A stretch of 64,000 bases of DNA from Roseovarius sp. SCSIO 43702 (GCF_019599045.1 NZ_CP080623.1:394501-458500); one strand, 5' to 3'. Shown: positions 8,935 to 19,168, counted from the stretch's first letter. Numbers and translations are program-made. Notes: a model not told the origin generated them from the sequence alone.

Positions 8935-10566
8935 ATGGCGACATCCGGGAAAACGGCGGAAACCGCACTCAAGGGCGGGCGCATCTGGCTGGGGCAGGGG
9001 CTAGGTTGGGCCGAGGCGATCGCGATGGCGGATGGCAAGGTCATGGCCAGCGGGTCGGATGCCGACATCGAGGGGCTGATCGGTTCGGACACCAAGGTCA
9101 TCGACCTCAAGGGGCGGCTCGCCACGCCCGGGCTCAACGACGTGCACATGCATCTCCTGCCCTACGGCACCGCCATGGCCGAGGTCGATCTGCGCCCCTC
9201 CGCCGCACCGAGCATCGCGGCCGTCAAGACCGCGCTCGCCGACCGCGCGGCCACCATGCCCAAGGGTGAATGGGTCATCGGGCGGGGCTACGACCACTTC
9301 GCCTTCGACGAGAAACGACATCCGACCTGTGCCGAACTCGACGAGGCCTGCCCCGATCATCCCGTCTACATCGTGCGCACCGACGGGCATCTCGCGGTCG
9401 CCAACTCGCGCGCGTTCGAGCTTGCGGGGATCACCGCCGACACGCCGTCGCCCGAGGGCGGACTGATCGAGAAGAAGGACGGAAAGCTCACCGGTCTCGT
9501 CGCGGAAACCGGCCGCGAGAAATTGATGAATGTCATGCCCAAGAAAACCGCGGACGAGCTGGTCGAGTCGATCGTGCGCGGTGGCGAGGATTTGCTGACC
9601 TACGGCATCACCTCCTGCATGGAGGCCGCGATCGGCATCCGCGACGGCTGGACCGAGATGGAAGCCTACCAGAAATGCCACGCCGAGGGACGGATGCCCG
9701 TCCGGGTGTATGGCACGCTCATGGGGGACAAGACCCGCTCGATCCTCGAACGCTGCATGGATGAGGGGCTCGTGACGGGCAATGGAGACGAGATCTTCCG
9801 CATCGGCCCGGTCAAGATCTTCACCGACGGAAGCGCGGGCGGCCGCACCGCCGCGATGAAACGGCCCTACATGGGCGGCGGCCCCGACGACACCGGCCTT
9901 CTCTGCATCCCCGACCAGGACGAGCTGAATGCGATGGTCCTCGAGGCGCACAAGGCGGGCTACCAATTCGCGATCCACGCCATCGGCGACGCGGCCATCG
10001 AGGAAGTGCTCAACGCCTACGAGGCCGCGTATGAGGCGCACCCCGTCAAAGACCGCCGCCACCGGATCGAGCATTGCGGCTGGCTCACCGGGGACCAGAT
10101 GGAACGCATGAAGAAGATGCATGTCCTGCCGGTGCCGCAGCCCTCGTTCCTCTATTATTTCGGCGACCTCTACCTGACACTTCTCGAGGAAGAGCGTGTC
10201 GCCGCCTCGCATCCGATGCGCGACTGGTTGAACGCGGGACTGCATCCGCAGGCCTCGACCGATTGCCCGGTGACCGAGATCGCGCCGATGCCGGTGATCT
10301 ACAACATGGTCACGCGCAAGACGTCGAAGGGCACCGTGATCGGGGAGGACCAGAAGCTTACCATGGAAGAGGCGCTGCACGCCTACACCTGGGCCAGCGC
10401 CTATGCCACGCACGAGGAAACGATCAAGGGCACGCTTGCCGATGGGCAGCTTGCCGACATCGCGGTCTTTGACCGCAACCTCTTCGAGATCGACCCCGAG
10501 GAGATCCTCGAAACCCGCTGCGACATGACCATTCTCGGCGGCAACCTCGTCTATGAGCGTGCCTGA
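8935..10566 (+). CDS. Amidohydrolase family protein (YtcJ-like, Amidohydro_3)
   Basis: A 543-aa metal-dependent amidohydrolase of the YtcJ/AepA-like Amidohydro_3 group, which hydrolyses C-N bonds of small amides. Visible features are the N-terminal beta-sandwich ending in RLATPGLNDVHMHL (H-x-H metal ligands), FTDGSAGGRTAAMKRPY in the middle, FAIHAIGDAA and HRIEHCGW with further metal-ligand histidines, and STDCPVTEIAP with the conserved Asp. There is no signal peptide, so the protein is cytoplasmic. It is the first gene of an operon with a dipeptide-type ABC importer, beginning 3 bp before the first permease, so its substrate is probably the imported compound or a metabolite of it. The compound itself is not identifiable here. 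Confidence 0.9.
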   Translation: MATSGKTAETALKGGRIWLGQGLGWAEAIAMADGKVMASGSDADIEGLIGSDTKVIDLKGRLATPGLNDVHMHLLPYGTAMAEVDLRPSAAPSIAAVKTALADRAATMPKGEWVIGRGYDHFAFDEKRHPTCAELDEACPDHPVYIVRTDGHLAVANSRAFELAGITADTPSPEGGLIEKKDGKLTGLVAETGREKLMNVMPKKTADELVESIVRGGEDLLTYGITSCMEAAIGIRDGWTEMEAYQKCHAEGRMPVRVYGTLMGDKTRSILERCMDEGLVTGNGDEIFRIGPVKIFTDGSAGGRTAAMKRPYMGGGPDDTGLLCIPDQDELNAMVLEAHKAGYQFAIHAIGDAAIEEVLNAYEAAYEAHPVKDRRHRIEHCGWLTGDQMERMKKMHVLPVPQPSFLYYFGDLYLTLLEEERVAASHPMRDWLNAGLHPQASTDCPVTEIAPMPVIYNMVTRKTSKGTVIGEDQKLTMEEALHAYTWASAYATHEETIKGTLADGQLADIAVFDRNLFEIDPEEILETRCDMTILGGNLVYERA

Positions 10567-10569
10567 GCC

Positions 10570-11511
10570 ATGATCGACACGATCGTCAGACGCCTGCTTC
10601 AGTCCATCCCGGTGCTTATCGGGGTGCTGATCCTGGGCTTTCTGCTGATCCAACTGTCGCCGGGCGACCCGGCGCAGGTCTTCGCGGGCGCGATGGCACC
10701 GCCCGAGGTGGTCGAGGAAATCAGGCGCGACATGGGCCTCGACCGGCCCATGATCGTGCAATTCTGGGGGTATCTCGAGCGCGTGCTGCAAGGCGATCTC
10801 GGCCGGTCCTTCATTTCGAACAAGACGGTGGCGAGCGAGCTAGCGGACGCGATCGTCCCCACGCTCGAGCTGATGTTCGCTTGCCTGATCTGGTCCATTC
10901 CGCTTGGCATCGCGATGGGAACGCTGGGGGCGGTCTGGCGCGGTTCGATCCTTGACCGGGCGATCATGGCCTTCTCGGTGGCGGGCGTGTCGCTCCCGAT
11001 CTTCTTCATCTGCCTGCTGCTAATCCAGTGGCTCGGCGTGAAATGGCAGCTCTTTCCGTTCATCGGGCGTGGCGGGCCGCTCTGGACGGTGGACGGCCTG
11101 CGGCATATCGCGCTTCCGGCGCTGTCGCTCGGGCTCATCTTCATTGGCCCGGTGGCCCGGATGACGAGGTCGAGCGTGCTCGAAGTGCTCAAGCTCGATC
11201 ATGTGCGCACCGCGCGGTCGAAAGGGCTCAAAGAAGGCCGCGTGATCCTGCACCACGCGCTGCGCAACGCGCTTCTGCCGGTCATCACGCTGGTGGGGCT
11301 TCAGGCCGGATACCTTCTGGGTGGCGCGGTCGTGACCGAGACCATCTTTTCCTATCCCGGCATCGGGCGCCTCTCGGTGGGGGCGATCCTGTCGGCGGAT
11401 TATCCGTTGGCGCAGGGCTGTATCCTCGTGCTCGCGCTGGCGTTCATTCTCATCAACATGATCGTGGACATGCTCTACGCGATGCTCGATCCAAGGGTGC
11501 AGGGCAAATGA
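10570..11511 (+). CDS. ABC transporter permease, DppB/OppB type
   Basis: A 313-aa inner-membrane permease of the peptide/opine/nickel importer class. It starts with the usual single helix (RRLLQSIPVLIGVLILGFLLIQL), followed by the family's periplasmic segment and five more helices. The EAA loop that contacts the ATPases is present as VRTARSKGLKEGRVILHHALRNALLPV. It follows the amidohydrolase with a 3-bp gap and overlaps the second permease by 4 bp. Together with the other operon members it makes a complete importer, although the peptide-type label does not prove that peptides are the substrate. Confidence 0.94.
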   Translation: MIDTIVRRLLQSIPVLIGVLILGFLLIQLSPGDPAQVFAGAMAPPEVVEEIRRDMGLDRPMIVQFWGYLERVLQGDLGRSFISNKTVASELADAIVPTLELMFACLIWSIPLGIAMGTLGAVWRGSILDRAIMAFSVAGVSLPIFFICLLLIQWLGVKWQLFPFIGRGGPLWTVDGLRHIALPALSLGLIFIGPVARMTRSSVLEVLKLDHVRTARSKGLKEGRVILHHALRNALLPVITLVGLQAGYLLGGAVVTETIFSYPGIGRLSVGAILSADYPLAQGCILVLALAFILINMIVDMLYAMLDPRVQGK

Positions 11512-12389
11512 CGGCTGAGGCGGATATCGAGAACACGCCCCCGCGGCGGCAGGTCTGGTGGCGCGCGCTGATGCGCGACCCCTCCGCCGCGATCTCGATG
11601 ATCGTTCTGGCGCTCTTCGTGCTGGGCGCGCTCTTCGCGCCGCTCATCGCGCCACACGATCCGTTCGAGGGAACGCGCAACGTGATGACGCCGCCGGTCT
11701 GGACCGAGAGGGGCGACTGGACCTACATCCTCGGCACGGACGGGCAGGGGCGCGACATCCTAAGCCGCCTGCTCTACGGCACGCGCCTGACGCTGCTGAT
11801 CGGGTTGCTCTCGGTCGGCATCGGCGGCTTCCTCGGGTCCCTCCTGGGGCTGCTCTCGGCCTTTTATCCGCGCCTGTCGCCTTTCGTCATGCGCTTTGCC
11901 GACGTGATGCTGTCCTTCCCGGCGATCCTCCTCGGCCTTGCGCTCGTGGCGATCTTCGGCCCCGGCGCGCTCCCCGTGATCATCGCGCTTTCCATCGCCA
12001 CGATTCCCGACAGCGCGCGGATTGCTCGGTCGATCGCGCTCAGCGTGATGCAGCAGGAATTCATCGAGGCAGGCCGGGCCATCGGTCTTTCGGACCGCGC
12101 CGTGTTCATGCGCTACCTGGTGCGCAACTCGATCTCGGCGATCATGATCTTCATGTCTCTGCGCTTCGGCCAGATCATCCTGATCGGCGCCGCGCTCAGC
12201 TTCCTCGGTCTCGGCGCCCGTCCGCCCGCGGCGGAACTCGGGATGATGGCCTCGCAGGGACGCGATTTCATCCTGTTCGCGCCGCATATCGCGTTCATCC
12301 CGTCCATAGCCATCTTCATCATCGTGCTTGCGGCCAACATCACCGGCGACGCGCTGCGCGACGTGCTCGATCCGCGCATGCGGTCCTGA
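11508..12389 (+). CDS. ABC transporter permease, DppC/OppC type
   Basis: A 293-aa permease partner of the upstream DppB-type protein. It has an N-terminal helix (AISMIVLALFVLGALFAPLIAP), the family signature LGTDGQGRDILSRLLYGTR, and an EAA loop (EFIEAGRAIGLSDRAVFMRYLVRN). It ends LRDVLDPRMRS, as is typical of OppC/DppC proteins. The ATG at 11508 overlaps the previous stop (ATGA). A small hairpin (CCGCC at 12404-12408 and GGCGG at 12415-12419) lies in the 52-bp gap before the binding-protein gene. Confidence 0.94.
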   Translation: MTAEADIENTPPRRQVWWRALMRDPSAAISMIVLALFVLGALFAPLIAPHDPFEGTRNVMTPPVWTERGDWTYILGTDGQGRDILSRLLYGTRLTLLIGLLSVGIGGFLGSLLGLLSAFYPRLSPFVMRFADVMLSFPAILLGLALVAIFGPGALPVIIALSIATIPDSARIARSIALSVMQQEFIEAGRAIGLSDRAVFMRYLVRNSISAIMIFMSLRFGQIILIGAALSFLGLGARPPAAELGMMASQGRDFILFAPHIAFIPSIAIFIIVLAANITGDALRDVLDPRMRS

Positions 12390-12441
12390 CTTCACCCAAC
12401 GCCCCGCCAAGAAGGGCGGCAACCCCAACGGAGGAAATCAC

Positions 12442-14037
12442 ATGATACACCACTCACGCAAACCTTCCCGGCTGATGCTGGCCGGGCTGCTGGCGGCGCT
12501 GCCCCTGGGCGGCATGGCCACCGCGCAGGAGATCACCATCGTCCGCGAGGTGGACAGCAACAACTACGACCCCCAGAAATCCGTGGCCCGCGCCGCGGCC
12601 GAGGCGCTCTTCATGATGGGCGACACGCTCGTCTCGCTCGAGCCCGACATGCAGACCATCACCGACGGCCTTGCCCACAAGTGGGAAGTCTCCGAGGACG
12701 GGCGGACCTACACGTTCCATCTCAAGGACGGCGTCACCTTCTGCGATGGCAAGGAGATGACCGCCGAGGACGTGGTCTACTCGATCAAGCGCTGGGTCGA
12801 CCCCGAGACCAAATCGCCCGTCGCATGGCGTGCGGGCGACGTGAAGGACGTGGTCGCCATCGACGACAAGACGGTCGAGTATCAACTGGAGGAACCCTTC
12901 TCGGAACTGCTCTACCAGCTCACGCAGAGCTTCGGCACCATCGTCGACAAGGAAAACGTCGAGGCGCTGGGCGAGGATTACGGCATCAGCGGCTTCAACG
13001 GCACCGGTCCCTATTGCTGGGAAAGCTGGACGCCGCGCGACAAGCTCGTGATGACCCGCCACGAGGGCTATGACTGGGGTCCCGAATTCTACGAGAACGA
13101 CGGCGCGCCGCACATGGCCAAGGTCACGTGGCAGGTGGTGCCCGAGGAAAACACCCGCACCGTCGCACTCCTGACCGGGCAAAGCCAGGTCACGCAATAC
13201 ATCCCCTACATCGCGATCGACCAGATGGAGCAGGCGCCGAACGTCGAGGTGCAGAAATCGGACGAGGCGTTCTGGACCTATTTCATGGGCTTCAAGATCG
13301 ACAAGGACACGGTCGCCGATCCGGTCGTCCGCTCCGCGATGAACCTTGCCGTGAACCAGGAGGCGCTGGCCGAGGACCTGATGTTCGGCAGGGTCGAGCC
13401 GGCCTACAGCTACGTGAGCCAGGGCGCGCTTGACTGGGACGAAAGCCTGGACAGCGAGCTGCTGCGCTATGACCCCGAGAAGGCCAAGCAGATGCTGGAC
13501 GAAGCAGGCTGGACCGTCGGCGACGACGGCGTGCGTGCCAAAGACGGAGTGAAGCTTCAGCCGACGGCCTATGTCTTCGCCGGCTCCACGTGGCAGAAGA
13601 TCTCGGAATTCGTGCAGGCCGAACTTCTGAAGATCGGCGTCGACATGCAGATCCAGGCTTTCGACGCGACCGTCGCCTGGGGCAAGCTCGCCACGCAGGA
13701 ATTCGACATGTTCGGGATGAGCTTCCCGTATGTCTCGTCCGGTGACGCGCTCAACCTCTACTTCCGGTCCGAGAACATGCCGACACCGAACCGCATGAAC
13801 TGGGACGACGAGGAGACGGACACGCTTCTTGACAAGGGCAAGACCGCGCTTGACGACGAAACGCGCGCCTCGGCCTATGGCGAGGTCCTCAAGAAGGTGC
13901 ACGAGGCCGCCGTCTGGCTGCCGCTCTACCACGAGCCGATGTATGTCGTGCACAGCGCCGAGATGGAGCCCGTCGTGCCGCACAACAACTACGGCGCGGG
14001 TCTCTACAAGGGCCTTGATCTCAAGTTCAAGGAATAA
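12442..14037 (+). CDS. ABC transporter substrate-binding protein, peptide/opine family (SBP_bac_5)
   Basis: A 531-aa periplasmic solute-binding protein. A Sec signal peptide is visible (basic RKPSR, hydrophobic LMLAGLLAALPLGGMATA, cleavage after AQ). The mature part has the SBP family 5 pattern: LAHKWEVSEDGRTYTFHLKDGVTFCDG, ATAEDVVYSIKRW-like MTAEDVVYSIKRW, NGTGPYCWESW, and a late KAKQMLDEAGW segment. It starts at 12442 with GGAGG at 12431-12435. It captures the substrate for the importer whose permeases precede it and whose ATPases follow. A 9-bp hairpin right after the gene fits the common pattern in which binding-protein mRNA is stabilised relative to the rest of the operon. Confidence 0.95.
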   Translation: MIHHSRKPSRLMLAGLLAALPLGGMATAQEITIVREVDSNNYDPQKSVARAAAEALFMMGDTLVSLEPDMQTITDGLAHKWEVSEDGRTYTFHLKDGVTFCDGKEMTAEDVVYSIKRWVDPETKSPVAWRAGDVKDVVAIDDKTVEYQLEEPFSELLYQLTQSFGTIVDKENVEALGEDYGISGFNGTGPYCWESWTPRDKLVMTRHEGYDWGPEFYENDGAPHMAKVTWQVVPEENTRTVALLTGQSQVTQYIPYIAIDQMEQAPNVEVQKSDEAFWTYFMGFKIDKDTVADPVVRSAMNLAVNQEALAEDLMFGRVEPAYSYVSQGALDWDESLDSELLRYDPEKAKQMLDEAGWTVGDDGVRAKDGVKLQPTAYVFAGSTWQKISEFVQAELLKIGVDMQIQAFDATVAWGKLATQEFDMFGMSFPYVSSGDALNLYFRSENMPTPNRMNWDDEETDTLLDKGKTALDDETRASAYGEVLKKVHEAAVWLPLYHEPMYVVHSAEMEPVVPHNNYGAGLYKGLDLKFKE

Positions 14038-14054
14038 GCCCGCAGGGGCCATGG

Positions 14055-14079
14055 TCCGGCCGGCACCGACCCGGCCGGA
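14055..14079 (+). terminator. Intercistronic hairpin after the binding-protein gene
   Basis: Perfect 9-bp stem (tccggccgg at 14055-14063, its complement at 14071-14079) with a 7-nt loop and no T-run, 17 bp after the stop. It is probably an mRNA stabiliser or partial terminator, not a full transcription stop, because the operon continues. Confidence 0.5.
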
Positions 14080-14113
14080 TCGCCACCACTCACACCACGA
14101 AGGAGCGCCCGAC

Positions 14114-15553
14114 ATGGCCGGAACAACAGTCATCCGCAACGCAAGCTGGATCGTCGCCTGGGACGAAGATGCCGGGCGCCACACCTATCTCCAGGACGCA
14201 GACGTCGCCTTCGAAGGCGATTGCATCCTCCAGGTCGGCGGCCGATTCGAGGGCGAGGTCGCGCGCGAGATCGACGGCAAGGGGCGCCTCGTCTCTCCGG
14301 GTCTGGTCAACATCCACTCGCATCCGCTCTCGGAGCCGATGAACAAGGGCTTCCTCGACGAGTTGGGCAGCCCGAGGCTCTACATGTCCTCGCTTTACGA
14401 ATTCATGCCGCTCTTCCGTCCCGATGCCGAGGGAACGAAGGCCTGCACCGAGGTTGCGCTTTCCGAGCTTCTGCTCTCGGGTGTCACGACGCTCACCGAT
14501 CTTTCGGTGCCCTATGACCCGTGGATCGACCTGCTGGATCGCTCGGGCATCCGCGCGGTGCTGGCGCCGATGTATCGCTCGGCGCGGTGGTATACGAAGA
14601 ATGGCCACGTGGTCGAATACGAGTGGGACGAGAAGGCGGGCCGCGAGGCGATGGACGCCGCGATGAAGACCATCGACGCGGCCAATGCGCACCCGTCGGG
14701 CCGCATGTCGGGCATGGTCTCGCCCTCGCAGATCGACACCTGCTCGGCCGACCTCATCCGCGACAGCTTTGCCGAGGCGCAATCGCGCGGGATCAAGTTC
14801 CAGATCCACGCCGCGCAATCGGTCGTGGAGTTCCACGAGATCACCCGCCGCCACGGCAAGACGCCGCTCGAATGGCTCGACAGCCTCGGCGTGCTCAAGG
14901 AGGGCGCCATCATCGGGCACGGCATCTTCCTCAATACGCATTCCATGGTTCACTGGCCCGAGGCCGACGATTTCGCGCTGCTGCGCGACAGCGGCGCGGC
15001 CGTCGCCCATTGCCCTACCGTGTTCCAGCGGCGCGGCATCGCGATGCAGAGCGTGGGCAAGTATATTCGCGGCGGCATCCCCGTGGGGATCGGTACCGAC
15101 ACCTACCCGCACAACATGCTCGAAGAGCTGCGCAACGCGCTCTACATCTCGCGGCTGATGACGGGTAATCCGTTCGATATCCGCACGCATCACATCTTCG
15201 ACGCCGCCACGGTGGGCGGCGCGGCGATCCTCGGACGCGACGACATCGGCAAGCTTGCGAAGGGCGCCAAGGCCGATCTCTTCATGGCCGACATCAACCA
15301 TCCCGCCATGCGCCCCGTGCGCGATCCGCTCCGCTCGCTCATCTACGTGGCGGGCGAACGGGCGGTGCGCGACGTGTTCGTGGACGGGCGGCAGGTCGTC
15401 GCCGACGGCAAGGTCGAGGCCTTCGACCTCGAGGACGCCACCGCGCGGCTCGAGGAGGCGCAGCGCCGCGCCGAGGAACAGTTCCGCCAGCTCGACTTCG
15501 CCGGACGCTCCCATCTCGAGGCATCGCCCCTCGCCTACGAGGTCGGGAAATGA
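14114..15553 (+). CDS. Amidohydrolase / chlorohydrolase (TRZ/ATZ, cytosine-deaminase-like) family protein
   Basis: A 479-aa metal-dependent hydrolase of the Amidohydro_1 type (TRZ/ATZ, SsnA and cytosine deaminase relatives). Evidence is the [14 protein letters not shown] segment with the H-x-H metal ligands, FQIHAAQS and [10 protein letters not shown] with two more histidines, [12 protein letters not shown], and [16 protein letters not shown] with the catalytic Asp. A C-terminal beta-sandwich strand follows ([12 protein letters not shown]). It lies between the binding protein and the ATPases of the same operon, with a 4-bp overlap into the first ATPase gene. It is distinct from the first amidohydrolase of the operon and so may catalyse a second hydrolysis or deamination step. 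The start at 14114 is preceded by AAGGAGCG. Confidence 0.9.
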   Translation: MAGTTVIRNASWIVAWDEDAGRHTYLQDADVAFEGDCILQVGGRFEGEVAREIDGKGRLVSPGLVNIHSHPLSEPMNKGFLDELGSPRLYMSSLYEFMPLFRPDAEGTKACTEVALSELLLSGVTTLTDLSVPYDPWIDLLDRSGIRAVLAPMYRSARWYTKNGHVVEYEWDEKAGREAMDAAMKTIDAANAHPSGRMSGMVSPSQIDTCSADLIRDSFAEAQSRGIKFQIHAAQSVVEFHEITRRHGKTPLEWLDSLGVLKEGAIIGHGIFLNTHSMVHWPEADDFALLRDSGAAVAHCPTVFQRRGIAMQSVGKYIRGGIPVGIGTDTYPHNMLEELRNALYISRLMTGNPFDIRTHHIFDAATVGGAAILGRDDIGKLAKGAKADLFMADINHPAMRPVRDPLRSLIYVAGERAVRDVFVDGRQVVADGKVEAFDLEDATARLEEAQRRAEEQFRQLDFAGRSHLEASPLAYEVGK

Positions 15554-16533
15554 CCGAGCTTCTGTCTGTCGATAAGCTCCGCGTGGGGTTTCGCGACGGA
15601 CCGCGCATCATGCGCGCCGTGGACGGCGTCAGCTTCTCGGTGGACCGCGGCCGCACGCTGGGCGTCGTGGGCGAGTCGGGATGCGGCAAGTCCATCGCGA
15701 TGCTCGCGATCATGGGGCTCGTCCCGCAGCCGCCCGGCATCATCCAGGGGGGCAAGATCACCTTCGACGGCCAGAGCCTTCTGGACCTGTCGAAGAGCGA
15801 CATGCGCAAGATCAAGGGCGGACGCATCGGCATGATCTTTCAGGAGCCGATGACGAGCCTCAACCCGGTCTATACCTGCGGTGACCAGATCATCGAGAGC
15901 CTGCGCGCCCACAACTACAAGGGTGACACCCGTGCTCGCGCGATCGAGCTTCTGGATCTCGTGGGCCTGCCGTCGCCGAACGAGCGGGTGGACGACTATC
16001 CGCACCAGCTTTCGGGCGGACAGCGGCAGCGCGTGATGATCGCCATGGCGCTGGCCAACGATCCCGAGTTGCTGATCGCCGACGAACCCACGACCGCGCT
16101 CGACGTGACGATCCAGGCGCAGATACTCGATCTGATCCGCGAGTTGCAGAAGAAGACGGGCATGGCGGTGATCCTCGTCACGCATGACCTGGGCGTCGTG
16201 GCGGAGACCTGCGATGACGTCGTGGTGATCTATGCCGGTACCGTGGTCGAACGCGCCCCGGCCGAGGACCTTTTCGAGAACCCCCAGCATCCCTATACCA
16301 TCGGGCTCATGGCCGCGGTGCCGCGCATCGACGACAAGGCCGAGAAACTGGCCACGATCCCCGGCACCCTTCCGCCACCGTGGCAGAAGATCACCGGCTG
16401 CCGCTTTGCGCCGCGCTGCCCGCTGGCCGACGAACGATGCCGCAGCGAGGAACCGCCGCTTGCCCCCGTGGGAGACAGCGACCACCTCGCCGCCTGTTGG
16501 TACGCGCCCATCGACGAGAGGGAGACGCCATGA
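15550..16533 (+). CDS. ABC transporter ATP-binding protein, DppD/OppD type
   Basis: A 327-aa ATPase of the peptide importer class. It has the Walker A GESGCGKS, the Q-loop segment [15 protein letters not shown], the signature LSGGQRQR, the Walker [15 protein letters not shown] and the switch histidine VTHD. The C-terminal oligopeptide-transporter extension has the cysteine set [15 protein letters not shown], a site that in OppD/DppD relatives can hold an Fe-S cluster. Both ends of the gene overlap its neighbours by 4 bp, so it is tightly coupled to the amidohydrolase and the second ATPase. Confidence 0.95.
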   Translation: MTELLSVDKLRVGFRDGPRIMRAVDGVSFSVDRGRTLGVVGESGCGKSIAMLAIMGLVPQPPGIIQGGKITFDGQSLLDLSKSDMRKIKGGRIGMIFQEPMTSLNPVYTCGDQIIESLRAHNYKGDTRARAIELLDLVGLPSPNERVDDYPHQLSGGQRQRVMIAMALANDPELLIADEPTTALDVTIQAQILDLIRELQKKTGMAVILVTHDLGVVAETCDDVVVIYAGTVVERAPAEDLFENPQHPYTIGLMAAVPRIDDKAEKLATIPGTLPPPWQKITGCRFAPRCPLADERCRSEEPPLAPVGDSDHLAACWYAPIDERETP

Positions 16534-17630
16534 GCGATCCGGTCCTGAAGGTCGAGAATCTCACCAAGCACTACCCGGTCCATCGCGGCATCCTCCGCCG
16601 GCAGGTGGGCAGCGTGCAGGCGATGACCGACGTGAGTTTCGAGGTCGCGCGCGGCGAGACGCTGGCTGTGGTGGGCGAATCGGGTTGCGGCAAGTCAACG
16701 ATGGGCCGCACCGTTCTGCGCCTGATCGAGCCGACTGCGGGTCGCGTCACGCTCGAGGGGCGCGAGGTGACGGCCATGTCCACCGCGGAACTGCGCGAGG
16801 CGCGGCGACGGATGCAGATCATCTTCCAGGATCCCTATGGCTCGCTCAATCCACGCATGACCGTGCGCGAGACGCTGGCCGAACCGCTTCTCCTGCACGG
16901 GGTTGCGGACAAGGCGGGACTCGATGACAGGATCGAGGAAGTGCTCGCGCTTTCGGGTCTCTCGAGCTTCCACTCCGAGCGGTATCCGCACGAGTTTTCC
17001 GGCGGCCAGCGGCAGCGCGTCGGCATTGCCCGCGCGCTTGCCACACGCCCCGGCCTCATCGTCTGCGACGAACCCGTCTCGGCGCTCGACGTCTCGCTGC
17101 AGGCTCAGATCGTGAATCTCCTGCAAAAACTGCAACGCGAATTCGGCCTGGCCTATGTGTTCATCAGCCACGATCTCTCGGTCGTGCGCCATATCGCCGA
17201 CCGTGTCGCGGTCATGTACCTCGGGCGCTTCGTCGAACAGGCGCCGGCGGACACGCTCTTCTCGCGGCCGCTGCATCCCTACACGCGATCGCTCATCAAG
17301 GCCGTGCCACTTCCCGATCCGTCCCGCCGACGCGAGAAGGCGCCGGCCCGCGGCGATGTGCCGAGTGCGCTCGCGCCGCCGCCGGGCTGCTCCTTTCATC
17401 CGCGCTGTCCCCTGGCCACCGACCTCTGCAAGGAAGTCCGGCCCGAGCCGCGTGCGATCGGCGAGACGCTTGTTGCCTGCCACCACGCCGAGCAGCAGAT
17501 GGACGACACGATCACCTCCGCCGTCGAGCGGGAAAAACTCGCCCGCCGTCTCGCCGTGCTTGAAAAAGCGGCCCGAATGTCGCAAACGCCTGCGATGACC
17601 GACACAGCCGAGGCAGGGACAACAGGATGA
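16530..17630 (+). CDS. ABC transporter ATP-binding protein, DppF/OppF type
   Basis: A 366-aa partner ATPase with Walker [11 protein letters not shown]-loop [15 protein letters not shown], signature FSGGQRQR, Walker [15 protein letters not shown] and switch FISHDLS. The C-terminal cysteine motif [15 protein letters not shown] resembles that of the first ATPase. A tail of about 40 residues beyond the usual end (around [16 protein letters not shown]) looks helical and is longer than in typical DppF. It completes a two-permease, two-ATPase, one-binding-protein importer. The start at 16530 is preceded by GAGGGAGACGCC. Confidence 0.95.
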   Translation: MSDPVLKVENLTKHYPVHRGILRRQVGSVQAMTDVSFEVARGETLAVVGESGCGKSTMGRTVLRLIEPTAGRVTLEGREVTAMSTAELREARRRMQIIFQDPYGSLNPRMTVRETLAEPLLLHGVADKAGLDDRIEEVLALSGLSSFHSERYPHEFSGGQRQRVGIARALATRPGLIVCDEPVSALDVSLQAQIVNLLQKLQREFGLAYVFISHDLSVVRHIADRVAVMYLGRFVEQAPADTLFSRPLHPYTRSLIKAVPLPDPSRRREKAPARGDVPSALAPPPGCSFHPRCPLATDLCKEVRPEPRAIGETLVACHHAEQQMDDTITSAVEREKLARRLAVLEKAARMSQTPAMTDTAEAGTTG

Positions 17631-19168
17631 ATGGCGCGGAAAGCCTGCTCAGGAGCCTTCATTCCGCAGGCGTCGAGGTCTGTTTCGCCAATCCCGGCAC
17701 CTCCGAGATGCAGTTTGTCGATGCGCTTGACCGCACGGGTCTCATGCGCTGCGTGCTGGGCCTCTTTGAAGGCGTGGTGAGCGGCGCCGCCGACGGCTAT
17801 GCCCGCATGGCCGGCAAACCCGCGGCAACGCTTCTGCATCTTGCTCCCGGCCTCGCCAATGCGGGCGCGAACCTGCACAACGCGCGCAAGGCACGCACGC
17901 CCATGCTCAACATCGTCGGCGACCACGCGCGGCGCCACCTGCGCTATGACGCGCCGCTCACCGCCGATGTGCCCGGCACGGCGGCGGCATTCTCGGACTG
18001 GGTCCGCACGGTCCAGTCCTCCGAGACGATCGCGGGGGACGCGATGGATGCGCTTGCCGCTGCCTGGGGCCATCCGGGGCAGATCTCGACCCTGATCGTT
18101 CCCGCCGATATCGGGTGGGAGCCGGTGGCGGGGGTCGAACCGGCCGAGCGCGCGAAGGCCCGCGCGCCGCGTGGAATCGATGACGACATGCTGCGCCGCG
18201 CGGCCTCCTCGCTCGGGCCCGATGCCGTGATCCTCTGCGGCGGCAACGTGCTGGAATCGCCCGACGCCATGGCGCGTCTCGCGGGCATCGCGGCCAAGAC
18301 CGACACCCGGCTCTTCGCCTCCGGCCCGTTGCGGCGGATGGAACGTGGCAACGGCCGCCATGACCTGCCGCGCGTGCCCTACCCGGTGGACGACGCGCTG
18401 GCGGCGCTGTCGGGCTTCCGCCGCGCCATCCTGATCGAGGCCCTGCCGCCGGTGGCCTTCTTCGCCTATCCGGACAGGCCCAGCCTTCTGCTGCCGGAGG
18501 ACTGCGAAACCGTGCCGCTTGCCGATTTCGATCAGGACGGGCCGGCGGCTATCGAGGCCTTGGCCGATCTGGTCGGTACGAAGCCCGCCCCGCCGCGCAA
18601 CTCCGATCCGTGCGAACCGCCGCAGGCTGGACCGATGGACGACGCGCATGTTTCGGCGGCCATCGCCGCCGCCCTGCCGGAGGATGCCATCGTCGTGGAC
18701 GAGCGGCTGACCAGCGCGACCCGTGCCATGCCGCTTTCGGCGGAGGGGCCGCCTATCTCGTGGCTCGCCATCACCGGCGGCGCCATCGGCATCGGCGTGC
18801 CGCTCGCCACCGGCGCGGGTGTCGCCTGCCCCGACCGGCCCGTCGTGGCGCTTCAGGCCGATGGCTCGTCGCTCTACACGATACAGGCTCTCTGGTCGCA
18901 GGCGCGCGAGGGGCTCAACGTGACCACCGTCATCTTCGCCAACCGCGGCTACCAGATCCTCAAGCAGGAACTTTTCAAGGTGGGTCAGAATCCCGGCCCC
19001 GGTGCGCTCGACATGCTCGAACTGGACCGGCCGGTGATGGATTTCGTCAGCATCGCCAAGGGCTTCGGCGTTCCGGGCAAGCAGGTCAGCTGCCCCGCCG
19101 AGCTTTACCACACGATCCGGACCGCCGCCGCGGAGCCGGGGCCGTTCCTGATCGAAGCGGTGTTGTGA
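17627..19168 (+). CDS. Thiamine-diphosphate-dependent enzyme, acetolactate-synthase-large-subunit-like
   Basis: A 513-aa ThDP enzyme of the acetolactate synthase/benzoylformate decarboxylase fold. The N-terminal PYR domain has FANPGTSEMQFVDAL and the catalytic-type glutamate in LGLFEGVVSGAADGYARM. A central domain follows, then a C-terminal PP domain with LQADGSSLYTIQALWSQ, the start of the ThDP/Mg2+ site, ending with Asn-Arg-Gly (IFANRGYQIL). Real acetolactate synthases are about 560-600 aa with a regulatory subunit gene nearby; neither applies here. A decarboxylase or lyase acting on the product of the two amidohydrolases is more likely. It overlaps the ATPase gene by 4 bp and ends the operon. 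Confidence 0.88.
   Translation: MNGAESLLRSLHSAGVEVCFANPGTSEMQFVDALDRTGLMRCVLGLFEGVVSGAADGYARMAGKPAATLLHLAPGLANAGANLHNARKARTPMLNIVGDHARRHLRYDAPLTADVPGTAAAFSDWVRTVQSSETIAGDAMDALAAAWGHPGQISTLIVPADIGWEPVAGVEPAERAKARAPRGIDDDMLRRAASSLGPDAVILCGGNVLESPDAMARLAGIAAKTDTRLFASGPLRRMERGNGRHDLPRVPYPVDDALAALSGFRRAILIEALPPVAFFAYPDRPSLLLPEDCETVPLADFDQDGPAAIEALADLVGTKPAPPRNSDPCEPPQAGPMDDAHVSAAIAAALPEDAIVVDERLTSATRAMPLSAEGPPISWLAITGGAIGIGVPLATGAGVACPDRPVVALQADGSSLYTIQALWSQAREGLNVTTVIFANRGYQILKQELFKVGQNPGPGALDMLELDRPVMDFVSIAKGFGVPGKQVSCPAELYHTIRTAAAEPGPFLIEAVL

Noticed and set aside
17627..19168. Annotation as a true acetolactate synthase (ilvB)
   Set aside because: Too short, no regulatory-subunit gene beside it, and embedded in a transport/amidohydrolase operon; only the fold is supported.
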